A stretch of DNA of 64,000 nucleotides from Streptomyces typhae (GTDB lineage Bacteria > Actinomycetota > Actinomycetes > Streptomycetales > Streptomycetaceae), in the NCBI RefSeq assembly GCF_009755605.1, contig NZ_WPNZ01000005.1:1-64000 (forward strand), given 5' to 3'. The position numbers and the translations under genes are program-made. Position 1 is the stretch's first letter, and every line of letters starts with the position of its first letter. The notes under the pieces are model-generated. The model saw nothing but the letters and a program-made list of their open reading frames with translations, had not been told where the DNA came from and searched no databases. Shown piece by piece: positions 35,717-43,964 of the stretch.

Positions 35717-36087
35717 CAAACCTCGCCCGCCGTGCCGATGCCGAGCTGCCGCTGTCGGCTGGGCATCAGTGCGCGGCGCTGGTCAGGTATCTCGGCCGGC
35801 GTGCGGCTCCCGAAGGGGGGAGCCCCCGGAGCTCGGCGTGTGACAGCGAACCTGGACCGACTGCCATGGGAGGCGGGCCCGTCACCGAATCGGCCGTCGA
35901 CCGGATGGACCGGCGGGGCGCGAGCCGGGTGGGTCCGTCGGAGGGAACGGGACTTTGGTCCCGTGTGGAGTGATCACGCAGGGATATCCGTATGTCGCCG
36001 GTCGCCTGCGCGGAGCAGTCGGCGGGCGGCCCCGGCGGAACCCCGTCGGCCCCTCCACACCACCATCTTCAGCAAAGGACACACACC
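35717..36087. other. 371-base gap with a short hairpin upstream of glsB
   Basis: No supported gene. A perfect 7-base stem (ACGGGAC at 35947-35953, GTCCCGT at 35958-35964, loop TTTG) lies about 125 bases before the GlsB start. It could end transcription from the gene to the left or lie in the glsB leader. The other open frames lack coding bias. Confidence 0.4.
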
Positions 36088-36354
36088 GTGGGCATCATCG
36101 CCTGGATTCTCATCGGCCTCATCGCGGGAGCCATCGCCAAGGCACTCACCCCCGGGAAGGACCCGGGCGGCTGCCTCGTCACGATGCTCATCGGCATCGT
36201 CGGCGGACTGCTCGGAGGCTGGCTCGGCAAGGTGATCTTCGGCGTGCACTCCATCAACGGCTTCTTCCACCTCTCCACGTGGATCGCCGCGATCGTCGGC
36301 TCGGTGATCGTGCTCCTGCTGTACCGACTCTTCACCGGTCAGCGTTCGCGCTGA
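36088..36354 (+). CDS. GlsB/YeaQ/YmgE family stress membrane protein
   Basis: An 88-residue transglycosylase-associated protein with three membrane helices: IIAWILIGLIAGAIAKALTP, then GGCLVTMLIGIVGGLLGGWL with the family's glycine-rich second helix, and WIAAIVGSVIVLLLYRLF. Such proteins are induced by general stress. The GTG at 36088 has AAAGGA 8 bases upstream, and no ATG fits. It is followed by a strong terminator. Confidence 0.9.
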   Translation: MGIIAWILIGLIAGAIAKALTPGKDPGGCLVTMLIGIVGGLLGGWLGKVIFGVHSINGFFHLSTWIAAIVGSVIVLLLYRLFTGQRSR

Positions 36355-36513
36355 CCGCCGTCGCTGTGGCAGTCGTCCGTGTGCTGCTCACCCCGGTGGC
36401 GTAGAGCCCCAGCGGTGGTACCGGACAGGGCGGCACCGCCGTCCGACTGCCTCTCGCGCGATCCGACGGCGGCTGCGGCTGCACGCGGCCCGCGTCGTCG
36501 CAGCGGCCGAGCG

Positions 36514-36540
36514 GCCGAGCCCCGCGGCGCGGGGCTCGGC
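36514..36540. terminator. GC hairpin between convergent glsB and arsR genes
   Basis: GCCGAGCCCCGC and GCGGGGCTCGGC form a perfect 12-base stem around a GGC loop. It lies between the ends of two convergent genes and can act on both. Confidence 0.75.
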
Positions 36541-36560
36541 GCGGGGCGCGGGGCGCGACC

Positions 36561-36896
36561 TCAGCGAGGATCGGTATCGCCCGGAGGCTCTGCTTCCAGG
36601 AGGGCGAGCAGTCCGGGGAACCTCATCTCGATGTCCGCGCGTCGCAGGCGGACCCCCTTGCGGTTGCCGTAGTCGATCTCGTCGATGAGACCTGCCTCGC
36701 GCAGGACGCGGAAGTGATGCGTCTGGGTCTGCTTCGAGATCGGCAGATCGAACGAGTTGCAGCCCCGCTCGTTGTCGCCGCGATCGGCGGCCAGCTGCGT
36801 CAGCACCGAACGGCGGTGCTCGTCGGCGAGGGCACGGAACACCGCGCCCAGATCGAGCGCGTCGGCCTCCGGCCCTGCCAGGTTCTTCCCGGTCAC
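36561..36896 (-). CDS. ArsR-family winged-helix repressor
   Basis: A 111-residue regulator. The winged helix includes AVFRALADEHRRSVLTQLAA, LPISKQTQTHHFRVLREAGL and IDYGNRKGVRLRRADIEMRF. There are no paired metal-binding cysteines, so a metal ligand is unlikely; many such ArsR proteins sense organic compounds. GTG 36896 has AGGGG upstream. Two perfect operators overlap the divergent promoters to the monooxygenase gene, so it represses both. Confidence 0.9.
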   Translation of the reverse strand: MTGKNLAGPEADALDLGAVFRALADEHRRSVLTQLAADRGDNERGCNSFDLPISKQTQTHHFRVLREAGLIDEIDYGNRKGVRLRRADIEMRFPGLLALLEAEPPGDTDPR

Positions 36897-36905
36897 GCGG
36901 CACCC

Positions 36906-36973
36906 CCTTCAGGTACGACTTGAATCGTACCTGAAGGATGTGCTGCACTGAGGTACGAAACATTTCGTACCTC
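36906..36973. promoter_or_regulatory. Two perfect palindromic ArsR operators
   Basis: Site 1 (36906-36937) has 13-base arms, CCTTCAGGTACGA and TCGTACCTGAAGG, around CTTGAA. Site 2 (36950-36973) has 11-base arms, GAGGTACGAAA and TTTCGTACCTC, around CA. Both share the core AGGTACGA..TCGTACCT. They fill the divergent gap between the ArsR and monooxygenase genes. Confidence 0.85.
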
Positions 36974-37074
36974 GCCTCCGACGGTGCTGCCGGAGGGCGT
37001 GCCGCCACGCCCTGGGACCGGGTCCCCGGCACTCACCGGGGGCCTGGTCGTCGACACTCCGAGAGGTCATCGTC

Positions 37075-38253
37075 ATGAAGAAGCCCGAGGTGCTGATAGT
37101 CGGTGCCGGAATTGCGGGGCCCGCACTCGCGTACTGGCTCTCCCGGAACGGCTACCGGCCGACGGTCGTCGAACACGCCCGGCAACTGCGCTCAGGTGGC
37201 AGCGCGATCGTCGTGAAGGGGCCCGCGATCCCGGTGGCCGACCGCATGGGCGTCCTCCCGCAGCTCCGCGGGCTCGCCACCCGCAATCGGTCACTGACCC
37301 TGCTCGACCCCCGAGGCAGGCGAATCCTGCGACTCCCGCTCGCCTCGGACGGGGCGTCGACGGTCGAGGTGACCCGGGCCGACCTGTCCGAGGTGCTCCA
37401 CCGGTCGGCGCGGGCCGAGGCCGAGTTCTTGTTCGACGACACGGTCACCGCTCTCGACCAGGACGCAGCCGGGGTCGACGTCACCTTCCGGCGGTCGACG
37501 CCGCGGCGCTTCGACTTGGTCGTCGGTGCCGACGGGATGCACTCCACCGTACGGCGCCTGGTATTCGGCCCCGAGCGGCAGTTCACGGGCGACCTGGGCC
37601 TGTACGGGGCGACCGTGCCGCTGGCACCCGACGCCGTCGAGGACCCGAGCGAGATGACGATGCTGACCGTGCCGGACCGGATGCTGGTCGTCCACCCCTC
37701 GCGGACCACTCCGCTCGCGATCTTCACCTTCCGGGCCGCGCACCCGGCGCCCCACGACCGCAAGAACATCGCCCTGCACAAGCAGACCGTGGCCGACGCC
37801 TACGCCGACGTACGGTGGCGGGCACCGGAACTCGTGGCGGCGTTCCTCGACCACCCGGCTCCGTTCTTCGACCCCCTGACCACCGTCCGGGTGCCCTCGT
37901 GGTCCCGCGGCCGGGTCGTACTGCTCGGGGACGCGGCGGCGGCGACAGCCTTGCTGGGTGACGGGTCGAGCATGGCGATGGCGGGCGCGTACGCCCTCGC
38001 GGAGGAGCTCGCCGCCCACCCCGGTGACCACGCCCGCGCCTTCGCCGCCTACGAGTCGCGGCTGCGCCGCGAGGTGAATCCGCGGCAGCGACGCGTCGGT
38101 CTGCTCTCCAGGCTCATGGTGCCCCGCACCCGTCCGGGCCTCGCGGTGCGCAACGCGATGGGCCGCGCGGTCGCCCGCACGAACCGGACCGCCTCTCGCG
38201 AAGCCGCCACCGCGGACTCGCCCGCGGCTGCGGAACCCGCCCCGCCGCAGTGA
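37075..38253 (+). CDS. FAD-dependent aromatic monooxygenase
   Basis: A 392-residue PHBH-fold flavoprotein. FAD motifs: VLIVGAGIAGPALAYWLSRN (GxGxxG), LVVGADGMHSTVRRL (DG) and GRVVLLGDAAAATALLGDGS (GD). Relatives include TetX-like and other enzymes that hydroxylate and inactivate small aromatic compounds; the substrate is unknown. The divergent ArsR repressor and two operators imply induction by a small molecule, perhaps the substrate. Codon use and length are normal. Confidence 0.9.
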   Translation: MKKPEVLIVGAGIAGPALAYWLSRNGYRPTVVEHARQLRSGGSAIVVKGPAIPVADRMGVLPQLRGLATRNRSLTLLDPRGRRILRLPLASDGASTVEVTRADLSEVLHRSARAEAEFLFDDTVTALDQDAAGVDVTFRRSTPRRFDLVVGADGMHSTVRRLVFGPERQFTGDLGLYGATVPLAPDAVEDPSEMTMLTVPDRMLVVHPSRTTPLAIFTFRAAHPAPHDRKNIALHKQTVADAYADVRWRAPELVAAFLDHPAPFFDPLTTVRVPSWSRGRVVLLGDAAAATALLGDGSSMAMAGAYALAEELAAHPGDHARAFAAYESRLRREVNPRQRRVGLLSRLMVPRTRPGLAVRNAMGRAVARTNRTASREAATADSPAAAEPAPPQ

Positions 38254-38304
38254 TGCCCCCATCCGGCTCGCGGCGGTCCGGCGGTCGACCTCATGACCCG
38301 CGGC

Positions 38305-38459
38305 CTCACCGGCGCCCCCCGGAGTGTGGGCGGCGATGTGCGCGCCCTCGCCCGCCACGGTGGTCATGCCTGATCCGGTGAAGCGGCGGTGGAGCTCGGC
38401 GGCGCCCGACAGCGGGGTGGCCGCGTCATGTTCGTCGTGGACGAGCAGTACGGGCCGTG
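38305..38459 (-). pseudogene. C-terminal remnant of an alpha/beta-hydrolase
   Basis: A leftward stretch reads RPVLLVHDEHDAATPLSGAA and ELHRRFTGSGMTTVAGEGAH, the acid and histidine part of a tripeptidyl-aminopeptidase-like hydrolase. No start, nucleophile motif or N-terminal domain is present; the upstream side is replaced by short repeats. It is a decayed fragment. Confidence 0.6.
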
Positions 38460-38469
38460 TAGGCGGCTG

Positions 38470-38655
38470 CGGCGTTCTCCGTCGTACGGGCTCCGTCGTA
38501 CGGGCTCCGTCGTACGGGAGGCCGCGGCCTGGGCGAGGCGGTCCGGGCGGCAGGCGCGACACCGCGTACCTCGGCGGCGACACCGTGTACCTCGGCGGCC
38601 GCCGCCCGGGGAAGCCGCCTGGAGAAGCCGCCCGGGGAAGCCGCGCGGCGGGTGC
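38470..38655. repeat. Patchwork of short direct repeats
   Basis: Three units of CTCCGTCGTACGGG (14-base period) near 38477-38520 are followed by two units ACCTCGGCGGC(G/C) and by three copies of CCCGGGGAAGCCGC or variants near 38607-38645. The region separates a hydrolase remnant from the membrane-protein gene and has no coding support. Confidence 0.65.
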
Positions 38656-38664
38656 GGCCACCCC

Positions 38665-39465
38665 GTGGTCCTCGTCATCGTCGTCGCAGTAGTGGCGCTG
38701 CTCGCGGGGCTCGCGGCCAACCGGTTCCTGCGGCCGAGGCTGCTCAACGAGGACGACGGTACGGGCATGGCCGTCAAGGACCTCGTCGGCCCGCTGCTGA
38801 CCATGACCGTCCTGCTGCTCTCCTTCGTCCTGGTCACCGCCAACGGCTCCTACGGCAAGGCCGAGGTTGCCACGCGCGGCGAGGCCAGGGCCCTGGACCA
38901 GCTCGTGGAGACCGCCGAGTACGCGCCCCAGGCGCAGCGGACACGGACCCAGGCCGACGCTGTCTGCTACGCCCGCGCCGTACGGACCCAGGAATGGCCC
39001 GCCATGTCGGACGAGAAGGGATCGCCCGCTCCCAGCGTGTGGTCCACCGACTTGCGGCAGGTGTTCCGCACCCTGGAGGGCAAGCCGGTCTTCGGGATGC
39101 TCGCCGCGGCCGACCACAAGCGCTCCGAGGAGCGCGAGGAACGCCTCACCCAGGCGAGCGCGAGCATCCCCGGCGTCATCATGTGGTTCCTGCTCGCCAC
39201 TCTCTTCATCACCGTGCTGGCCCTCGGTGTCTGCCTGCCCCGGAAGAACAACCGCGGCCAGCTGATCACGCTGACGGTGATCACCGCACTGCTCACGACC
39301 ATGCTCGTCATCATCCGGGACGTCGACCGGCCCTTCGGCGGCATCATCAACATCTCCTCGACACCGATCAGCGAGGCGGAACGGCAGGCCACGCGCGACT
39401 ACCTCGCCCACAGCCCGGCCGCGCGGATCCCCTGCGACGACAAGGGCAACCGCCGCGCCGTCTGA
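38665..39465 (+). CDS. Bestrophin-like (DUF4239-type) membrane protein
   Basis: A 266-residue protein with helices near 1-18, 40-58, 170-192 and 205-222; between helices 2 and 3 lies a soluble stretch rich in conserved TRGEARALDQLVETAEYAP. The layout resembles DUF4239 proteins of unknown function. GTG 38665 is the best start after the repeat block and has only a weak GGCGGGTG site, so the original N-terminus may have been lost. Its stop is close to a transposase remnant on the other strand. Confidence 0.6.
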   Translation: MVLVIVVAVVALLAGLAANRFLRPRLLNEDDGTGMAVKDLVGPLLTMTVLLLSFVLVTANGSYGKAEVATRGEARALDQLVETAEYAPQAQRTRTQADAVCYARAVRTQEWPAMSDEKGSPAPSVWSTDLRQVFRTLEGKPVFGMLAAADHKRSEEREERLTQASASIPGVIMWFLLATLFITVLALGVCLPRKNNRGQLITLTVITALLTTMLVIIRDVDRPFGGIINISSTPISEAERQATRDYLAHSPAARIPCDDKGNRRAV

Positions 39466-39499
39466 GCCGGCGTGCCCTGCTGGGGCTGCCGGCCGCCGG

Positions 39500-39865
39500 G
39501 ACGTGTGACGGCCGCTCTGGTCGTTGTGCCAGACGACGGCGGTCAGGGCGGAGGTGTCGGTGGCCAGCAGCCGGGTGACGCGCCGCAGCAGTCCGGCGGC
39601 CTTGCGCAGCCGCTTGTCGTAGCCAGGCTGCTTGGGCAGGTACGGGAAGAGATGCCGCAGGTGGGAGTGGGCGTGCCGGAGCCACCTGGCCTCGGAGGTG
39701 AAGCCGGGCATGGCCTGCATCATCGCCAGCGTGACCAGTCCGGCGTCGGTGAGCCGCGGGCGATCCCCACGGTCGGTCGCCTCGGTGCCAGATGCGCAGA
39801 CGCCTTCAGCAGGTCATCGGTTCTCGCAAGAGTGCGCTCGCGAGGGTGTCCAACTCTGTTGTCAC
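39500..39865 (-). pseudogene. IS982-type transposase, frameshifted and truncated
   Basis: A GTG at 39865 opens VTTELDTLASALL in one frame; the next stretch, RTDDLLKASAHLAPRRPTVG, is in a second frame, and LTDAGLVTLAMMQAMPGFTS with SEARWLRHAHSHLRHLFPYL continues in a third, ending near LLATDTSALTAVVWHND. Together they reconstruct the N-terminal 110 or so residues of an IS982-like transposase with at least two indels. The catalytic core is gone, so the element is dead. Confidence 0.75.
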
Positions 39866-39919
39866 GCACTGATGTTGAACGCCCTCGCCTCGTGCGTGCA
39901 GTCGTTCCGTCCGAATTGG

Positions 39920-40324
39920 TCAGTCGGCGACGACCTCCGTGTTCTGGCAGGCGGTCAGCAGCCATCGGTCGTCGTCCTGCTTGGTCATCACGTACAGCGG
40001 AGCACCCTCACTCTCGTCGTCCGGGGTCAGGTAGCGCTGACGAACCTTGACCGCGGCCACGTCGGGGCGGATGAAGAGCACGTGGACCACCTCGTAGCTG
40101 ACCTTGCCGTCCCAGCCGGCTGCGGGGAGCACCTTCCGGGTGAACTCCGAGATCGCTTCGAGGCCGATGAGCACCTTGCCGTGGCGCGTGGTCCAGACCG
40201 CGTCGGGGTGGAAGAGGGCGAGGAATTCGTCGGGGTCCTTGTGCTGCTGGGAGTGCTCGACGGTTGCAACGACCTGCTCTATGGCTTCGATGTCTGCGGC
40301 GTACGCCGTGGAATCCGTGTTCAC
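39920..40324 (-). CDS. SgcJ/EcaC-like NTF2-fold protein
   Basis: A 134-residue protein with the NTF2-like pattern AIEQVVATVEHSQQHKDPDE, FLALFHPDAVWTTRHGKVLI, YEVVHVLFIRPDVAAVKVRQ and DRWLLTACQNTEV. SgcJ/EcaC members are often called oxidoreductases, but most lack an assigned reaction. The GTG start at 40324 is the only one that fits the family N-terminus. It stands alone next to the dead transposase. Confidence 0.8.
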   Translation of the reverse strand: MNTDSTAYAADIEAIEQVVATVEHSQQHKDPDEFLALFHPDAVWTTRHGKVLIGLEAISEFTRKVLPAAGWDGKVSYEVVHVLFIRPDVAAVKVRQRYLTPDDESEGAPLYVMTKQDDDRWLLTACQNTEVVAD

Positions 40325-41084
40325 ACGGACGATGGTGCTACCTCAAGCACGGTTGAGATCAAGAGAGGCGGCCACCCCACATTGCCACGGCCACTGCCCC
40401 CTTGGAATCGATCATCTGGGCCCACCGCTCTGCGTGAGACACGAGGCCTTCCGCGCCCAAGAGCCAGTGGTCCCCCCATAGCCCGCAGGAGCCCATAGAG
40501 GCCCACACATAGGAGCACGTGAGCCCACGGGGGACCCACAGACGGGAGCGGCGACCCCGCCCGGGGCGGGGGCCGACCCGGCACCGGAGCCACCCGGCAG
40601 TGGACGTGTCTTTCCCGGTGTGCTTTGATCCGGGCATGGAGACCACTGGCCCGGCACACACGGTGCTGCTCGACCCGTTCTGGGTGAGCCGCCGCGCCGA
40701 CCAGTTCGACGAGGTCTGTCGCTGATCGCCGCTCCACGGCCCGCGATTTCGCCCTCCCGCTCTCCCACTCTCCTCTGTACGCAGCCTTCTGCCGCCCTCC
40801 GACAGCCGCTTTCCAGACGCAGCTGTGAGGTGCCAGCGTCGGCCCTGTCGTGAAGGAACCCCCCACATGAAGACGGTGCACTCCCCTCCGCCCGCCGCTG
40901 AGGACGCCGATAAGGGTGCGCGCACAAGGGCTACGGCTACGAGCCGAGACGTCTGCGCGGCCCTCGCCTGGCGGCTGGTACGACGGATCGGGACCCGTAC
41001 GGTGACCGCCGGCCTGACCCTGGGCATCGGTGCCGCGCCGACGCGGACGACGCGACCGGCGCGGACGACTGGGAGGTGGGCCGG
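40325..41084. other. 760-base region with only weak small ORFs
   Basis: Two short rightward frames are present. One (40636-40725, 29 codons, METTGPAHTVLLDPFWVSRR) has promoter-like sequence before it but no known relative. The other (40867-41088, 73 codons) ends with a TGA overlapping the GTG of the cysteine leader peptide. Neither has convincing codon bias. The promoter for the leader peptide and the sulfur genes should lie in the last 200 bases. Confidence 0.35.
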
Positions 41085-41177
41085 GTGACATGTGTCCTGC
41101 GTGCCGTGCGCCTCCACGGGCGGCCCCACATCGACCTCCAGCGCGTCGCCGGCGCCCTCTGTCGCCCCTGTTCCTGA
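41085..41177 (+). CDS. Cysteine leader peptide upstream of flavin monooxygenases
   Basis: A 30-residue peptide, VTCVLRAVRLHGRPHIDLQR then VAGALCRPCS. The middle RPHIDLQRVAGALC matches the known actinomycete leader-peptide type (R-H-[IV]-D-L..R..[SG]..C), which ends with cysteines and precedes sulfur genes. GGAGGTG (41072-41078) lies 6 bases before the GTG, a near-perfect translation signal. The monooxygenase gene starts 77 bases after the stop. Slow reading of the three Cys codons would couple cysteine scarcity to downstream expression; that mechanism is inference. Confidence 0.8.
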   Translation: MTCVLRAVRLHGRPHIDLQRVAGALCRPCS

Positions 41178-41254
41178 CCCGGTTCCCCCACGCCGTCCGC
41201 ACCGCGCTTCGCGTGGGTCGGCGATCCCCTACGGACCTCCAGGAAGGCACCCTC

Positions 41255-42490
41255 GTGTCCGCAACTCCTTCTTCAACTCCTTCTTCAAGTCCCTCTTCCC
41301 CCCTGCACCTCGCCGTCGCCCTGGACGGCACGGGTTGGCACCCCGCCTCCTGGCGCGAGCAAGTCGCGCGCCCCCGGGACCTGTTCACCGCCGGATACTG
41401 GGCCGATCTGGTCGCAGAGGCCGAACGCGGCCTGCTCGACTTCGTCACCTTCGAGGACGGCCTCGGCCCGCAGTCCGCGCAGTACGGCGAGCCGGACAGC
41501 CGCACGGACCAGGTGCGCGGCCGTCTCGACGCCGTACTGACCGCCTCCCGCGTCGCCCCCCTCACCCGGCACATCGGCCTGGTGCCGACGGTGATAGCGA
41601 CGTACACGGAGCCGTTCCACATCTCCAAGGCGATCGCCACCCTCGACTACGTCAGCGCAGGCCGGGCCGGCCTGCGCGTCCAGATCAGCGCCAGCCCGAA
41701 CGAGGCCGACCACTTCGGCCGCCGTACCTTCCCGCCCATCAGCCTGCCGGAACTCCAGACCCCTGCCGTACAGGAGCGCCTCACCCCCCTGTTCGACGAG
41801 GCCGCCGACTACGTGGAAGTCGTACGGCGGCTGTGGGACAGCTGGGAGGACGACGCCGAGATACGGGACGTGGCCACCGGGCGCTTCATCGACCGGGGCA
41901 AGCTGCACCACATAGCCTTCGAAGGCGCGCAGTTCAGCGTCAAGGGCCCCTCCATCACCCCGCGCCCGCCCCAGGGCCAGCCGCTGGTCACCGCCCTCGC
42001 CCACCAGACCGTCCCCTACCGGCTCGTGGCCCGCCAGGCCGACATCGGCTACACCACCCCGCACGACGCAGACCAGGCCCGCGCGATCGTCGCCGAGATC
42101 CGCGCCGAGCAGGAGGCCGCCGGGCGAGCAGGCCGGCCTCTGCACGTCTTCGGGGATCTGGTGGTCTTCCTGGACGACGAACAGACCGCCGCGGAGGACC
42201 GCCGCGCACGCCTCGACGCCCTCGCCGGGGAGCCATACACCAGCGACGCCCGGATCTTCACCGGCACACCCACCCGACTGGCCGACCTGCTGCAGGAGTG
42301 GGCGGCCGAGGGACTGAGCGGCTTCCGGCTGCGGCCCGCCGTCGTCGGCCACGACCTGCCGGGCATCACCCGCGGCCTGGTCCCCGAACTCCAGCGCCGG
42401 GGCGTCTTCCGCACCGCCTACGAGGCCGACACCCTGCGCGGCCTCCTCGGCCTCGCCCGCCCCGCCAACCGCTACGCCGCGACCGCCTGA
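41255..42490 (+). CDS. LLM-class flavin-dependent oxidoreductase
   Basis: A 411-residue luciferase-like monooxygenase: LHLAVALDGTGWHPASW at the first strand, GLLDFVTFEDGLGPQ, LTRHIGLVPTVIATYTEPFH, and a C-terminal FRLRPAVVGHDLPGI. Such FMNH2-dependent enzymes desulfonate or oxidise organosulfur compounds, among other substrates. GTG 41255 has AGGAAGG 8 bases upstream and replaces a low-complexity Ser/Pro N-terminus. It is the first gene after the cysteine leader, 21 bases before a second LLM gene. A sulfur-scavenging role is inferred from that context. Confidence 0.85.
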   Translation: MSATPSSTPSSSPSSPLHLAVALDGTGWHPASWREQVARPRDLFTAGYWADLVAEAERGLLDFVTFEDGLGPQSAQYGEPDSRTDQVRGRLDAVLTASRVAPLTRHIGLVPTVIATYTEPFHISKAIATLDYVSAGRAGLRVQISASPNEADHFGRRTFPPISLPELQTPAVQERLTPLFDEAADYVEVVRRLWDSWEDDAEIRDVATGRFIDRGKLHHIAFEGAQFSVKGPSITPRPPQGQPLVTALAHQTVPYRLVARQADIGYTTPHDADQARAIVAEIRAEQEAAGRAGRPLHVFGDLVVFLDDEQTAAEDRRARLDALAGEPYTSDARIFTGTPTRLADLLQEWAAEGLSGFRLRPAVVGHDLPGITRGLVPELQRRGVFRTAYEADTLRGLLGLARPANRYAATA

Positions 42491-42511
42491 GCCGGAAGGA
42501 CCGCACCCACC

Positions 42512-43882
42512 ATGAGCAAGCCGCCGAAGCAGATCCACCTGGCCGCGCACTTCCCCGGCGTCAACAACACCACCGTGTGGAGCGACCCGAAGGCAGGCAG
42601 CCACATCGAGTTCAGCTCCTTCGTCCACTTCGCGCAGACCGCCGAACGCGCCAAGTTCGACTTCCTGTTCCTCGCCGAGGGTCTGCGACTGCGCGAACAG
42701 GGCGGCGAGATCTACGACTTGGACGTCGTCGGCCGCCCCGACACCTTCACGGTCCTCACCGCGCTCGCCGCCGTCACCGAGCGCCTAGGCCTGACCGGCA
42801 CCATCAACTCCACCTTCAACGAGCCCTACGAGGTGGCCCGCCAGTTCGCGAGCCTCGACCACCTCTCCGGCGGCCGCTCCGCCTGGAACGTCGTCACCTC
42901 CTGGGACGCCTTCACCGGTGAGAACTTCCGCCGCGGCGGCTTCCTCCCGCAGGAGGAGCGCTACTCCCGGGCACAGGAGTTCCTGGCGACCGCGAACGAG
43001 CTGTTCGACTCCTGGCACGGCGACGAGATCCTCGCCGACAGGGACACCGGCGTCTTCCTGCGGGACGCGAAGGCCGGCTCCTTCGTCCACAGCGGGCAGC
43101 ACTTCGACATCCACGGCCAGTTCAACGTCCCGCGCTCGCCGCAGGGCCGCCCCGTCGTCTTCCAGGCCGGTGACTCCGACAAGGGCCGTGAGTTCGCCGC
43201 CGCGTCCGCCGACGCCATCTTCAGCCGGCACGCCGCCCTGGAGGCGGGCAGAGCCTTCTACACGGACGTCAAGAAGCGGCTCGCCAAGTACGGCCGCCGC
43301 CCCGACCAGCTGCTGATCCTGCCCGCTGCGAGCTTCGCCCTCGCCGACACGGACGAAGAGGCCGGGGAACTGGCCAGGGAGGTGCGCCGCCAGCAGGTCA
43401 GTGGCGCCACCGCCCTCAAGCACCTGGAGTTCGTCTGGAACCGGGACCTGTCCTCCTACGACCCCGAGGGCCCGCTGCCCGACATCGACCCGGACGTCGG
43501 CGCCGACCACATCTCCCAGGGCCGCGCCCAGGTCCGCATGTACCGCGACCCGCTGGCCACTGCCCGCGAGTGGCGTGAACTTGCCGCCGCGAACAACTGG
43601 TCCATCCGCGACCTCGTCATCAACACCGGCAACCGCCAGACCTTCGTCGGCTCCCCGGCCACCATCGCCAAGGCCATCAACGACTACGTCCAGGCCGACG
43701 CCAGCGACGGCTTCATCCTCGTCCCGCACACCACACCCACCGGCCTGGACGACTTCGCCGACAAGGTCGTCCCGCTCCTCCAGGAACAGGGCGTGTTCCG
43801 TACCGAGTACGAGGGCACGACCCTCCGCGATCACCTCGGCCTCGCCCACCCCGACTCCGCAGACGACCGGGCGGTGTCGTGA
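42512..43882 (+). CDS. NtaA/SnaA/DmoA-family FMN-dependent monooxygenase
   Basis: A 456-residue monooxygenase: QIHLAAHFPGVNNTTVWSDP, FDFLFLAEGLRLREQGGEIY, GLTGTINSTFNEPYEVARQF and GRSAWNVVTSWDAFTGENFR are diagnostic of the NtaA/DmoA group, whose members oxidise nitrilotriacetate, dimethyl sulfide and alkanesulfonate-like compounds with a partner flavin reductase. No reductase gene is adjacent. GGAAGGA lies 9 bases before the ATG. It shares a transcript with the upstream LLM gene and the cysteine leader. Confidence 0.92.
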   Translation: MSKPPKQIHLAAHFPGVNNTTVWSDPKAGSHIEFSSFVHFAQTAERAKFDFLFLAEGLRLREQGGEIYDLDVVGRPDTFTVLTALAAVTERLGLTGTINSTFNEPYEVARQFASLDHLSGGRSAWNVVTSWDAFTGENFRRGGFLPQEERYSRAQEFLATANELFDSWHGDEILADRDTGVFLRDAKAGSFVHSGQHFDIHGQFNVPRSPQGRPVVFQAGDSDKGREFAAASADAIFSRHAALEAGRAFYTDVKKRLAKYGRRPDQLLILPAASFALADTDEEAGELAREVRRQQVSGATALKHLEFVWNRDLSSYDPEGPLPDIDPDVGADHISQGRAQVRMYRDPLATAREWRELAAANNWSIRDLVINTGNRQTFVGSPATIAKAINDYVQADASDGFILVPHTTPTGLDDFADKVVPLLQEQGVFRTEYEGTTLRDHLGLAHPDSADDRAVS

Positions 43883-43908
43883 CGCTCCGGCCCCCCGCCC
43901 CGCCACCG

Positions 43909-43950
43909 TGCCGACAGCGGGGCGCCGACAGCGGGGGGCCGACAGCGGGG
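43909..43950. repeat. Three tandem copies of a 14-base unit between convergent genes
   Basis: GCCGACAGCGGGG occurs three times in a row in the 82-base gap between the ends of the second monooxygenase gene and metX. It contains no T tract and no clear hairpin. Confidence 0.8.
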
Positions 43951-43964
43951 GAGGGGAGAAGGAC

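Noticed and set aside
40636..40725. 29-codon ORF after promoter-like sequence
   Set aside because: Too short, no known pattern and no ribosome binding site; kept only as part of the gap description.
40867..41088. 73-codon ORF overlapping the leader peptide start by GTGA
   Set aside because: Low complexity and poor codon bias; the overlap is likely chance since the leader has its own strong ribosome binding site.
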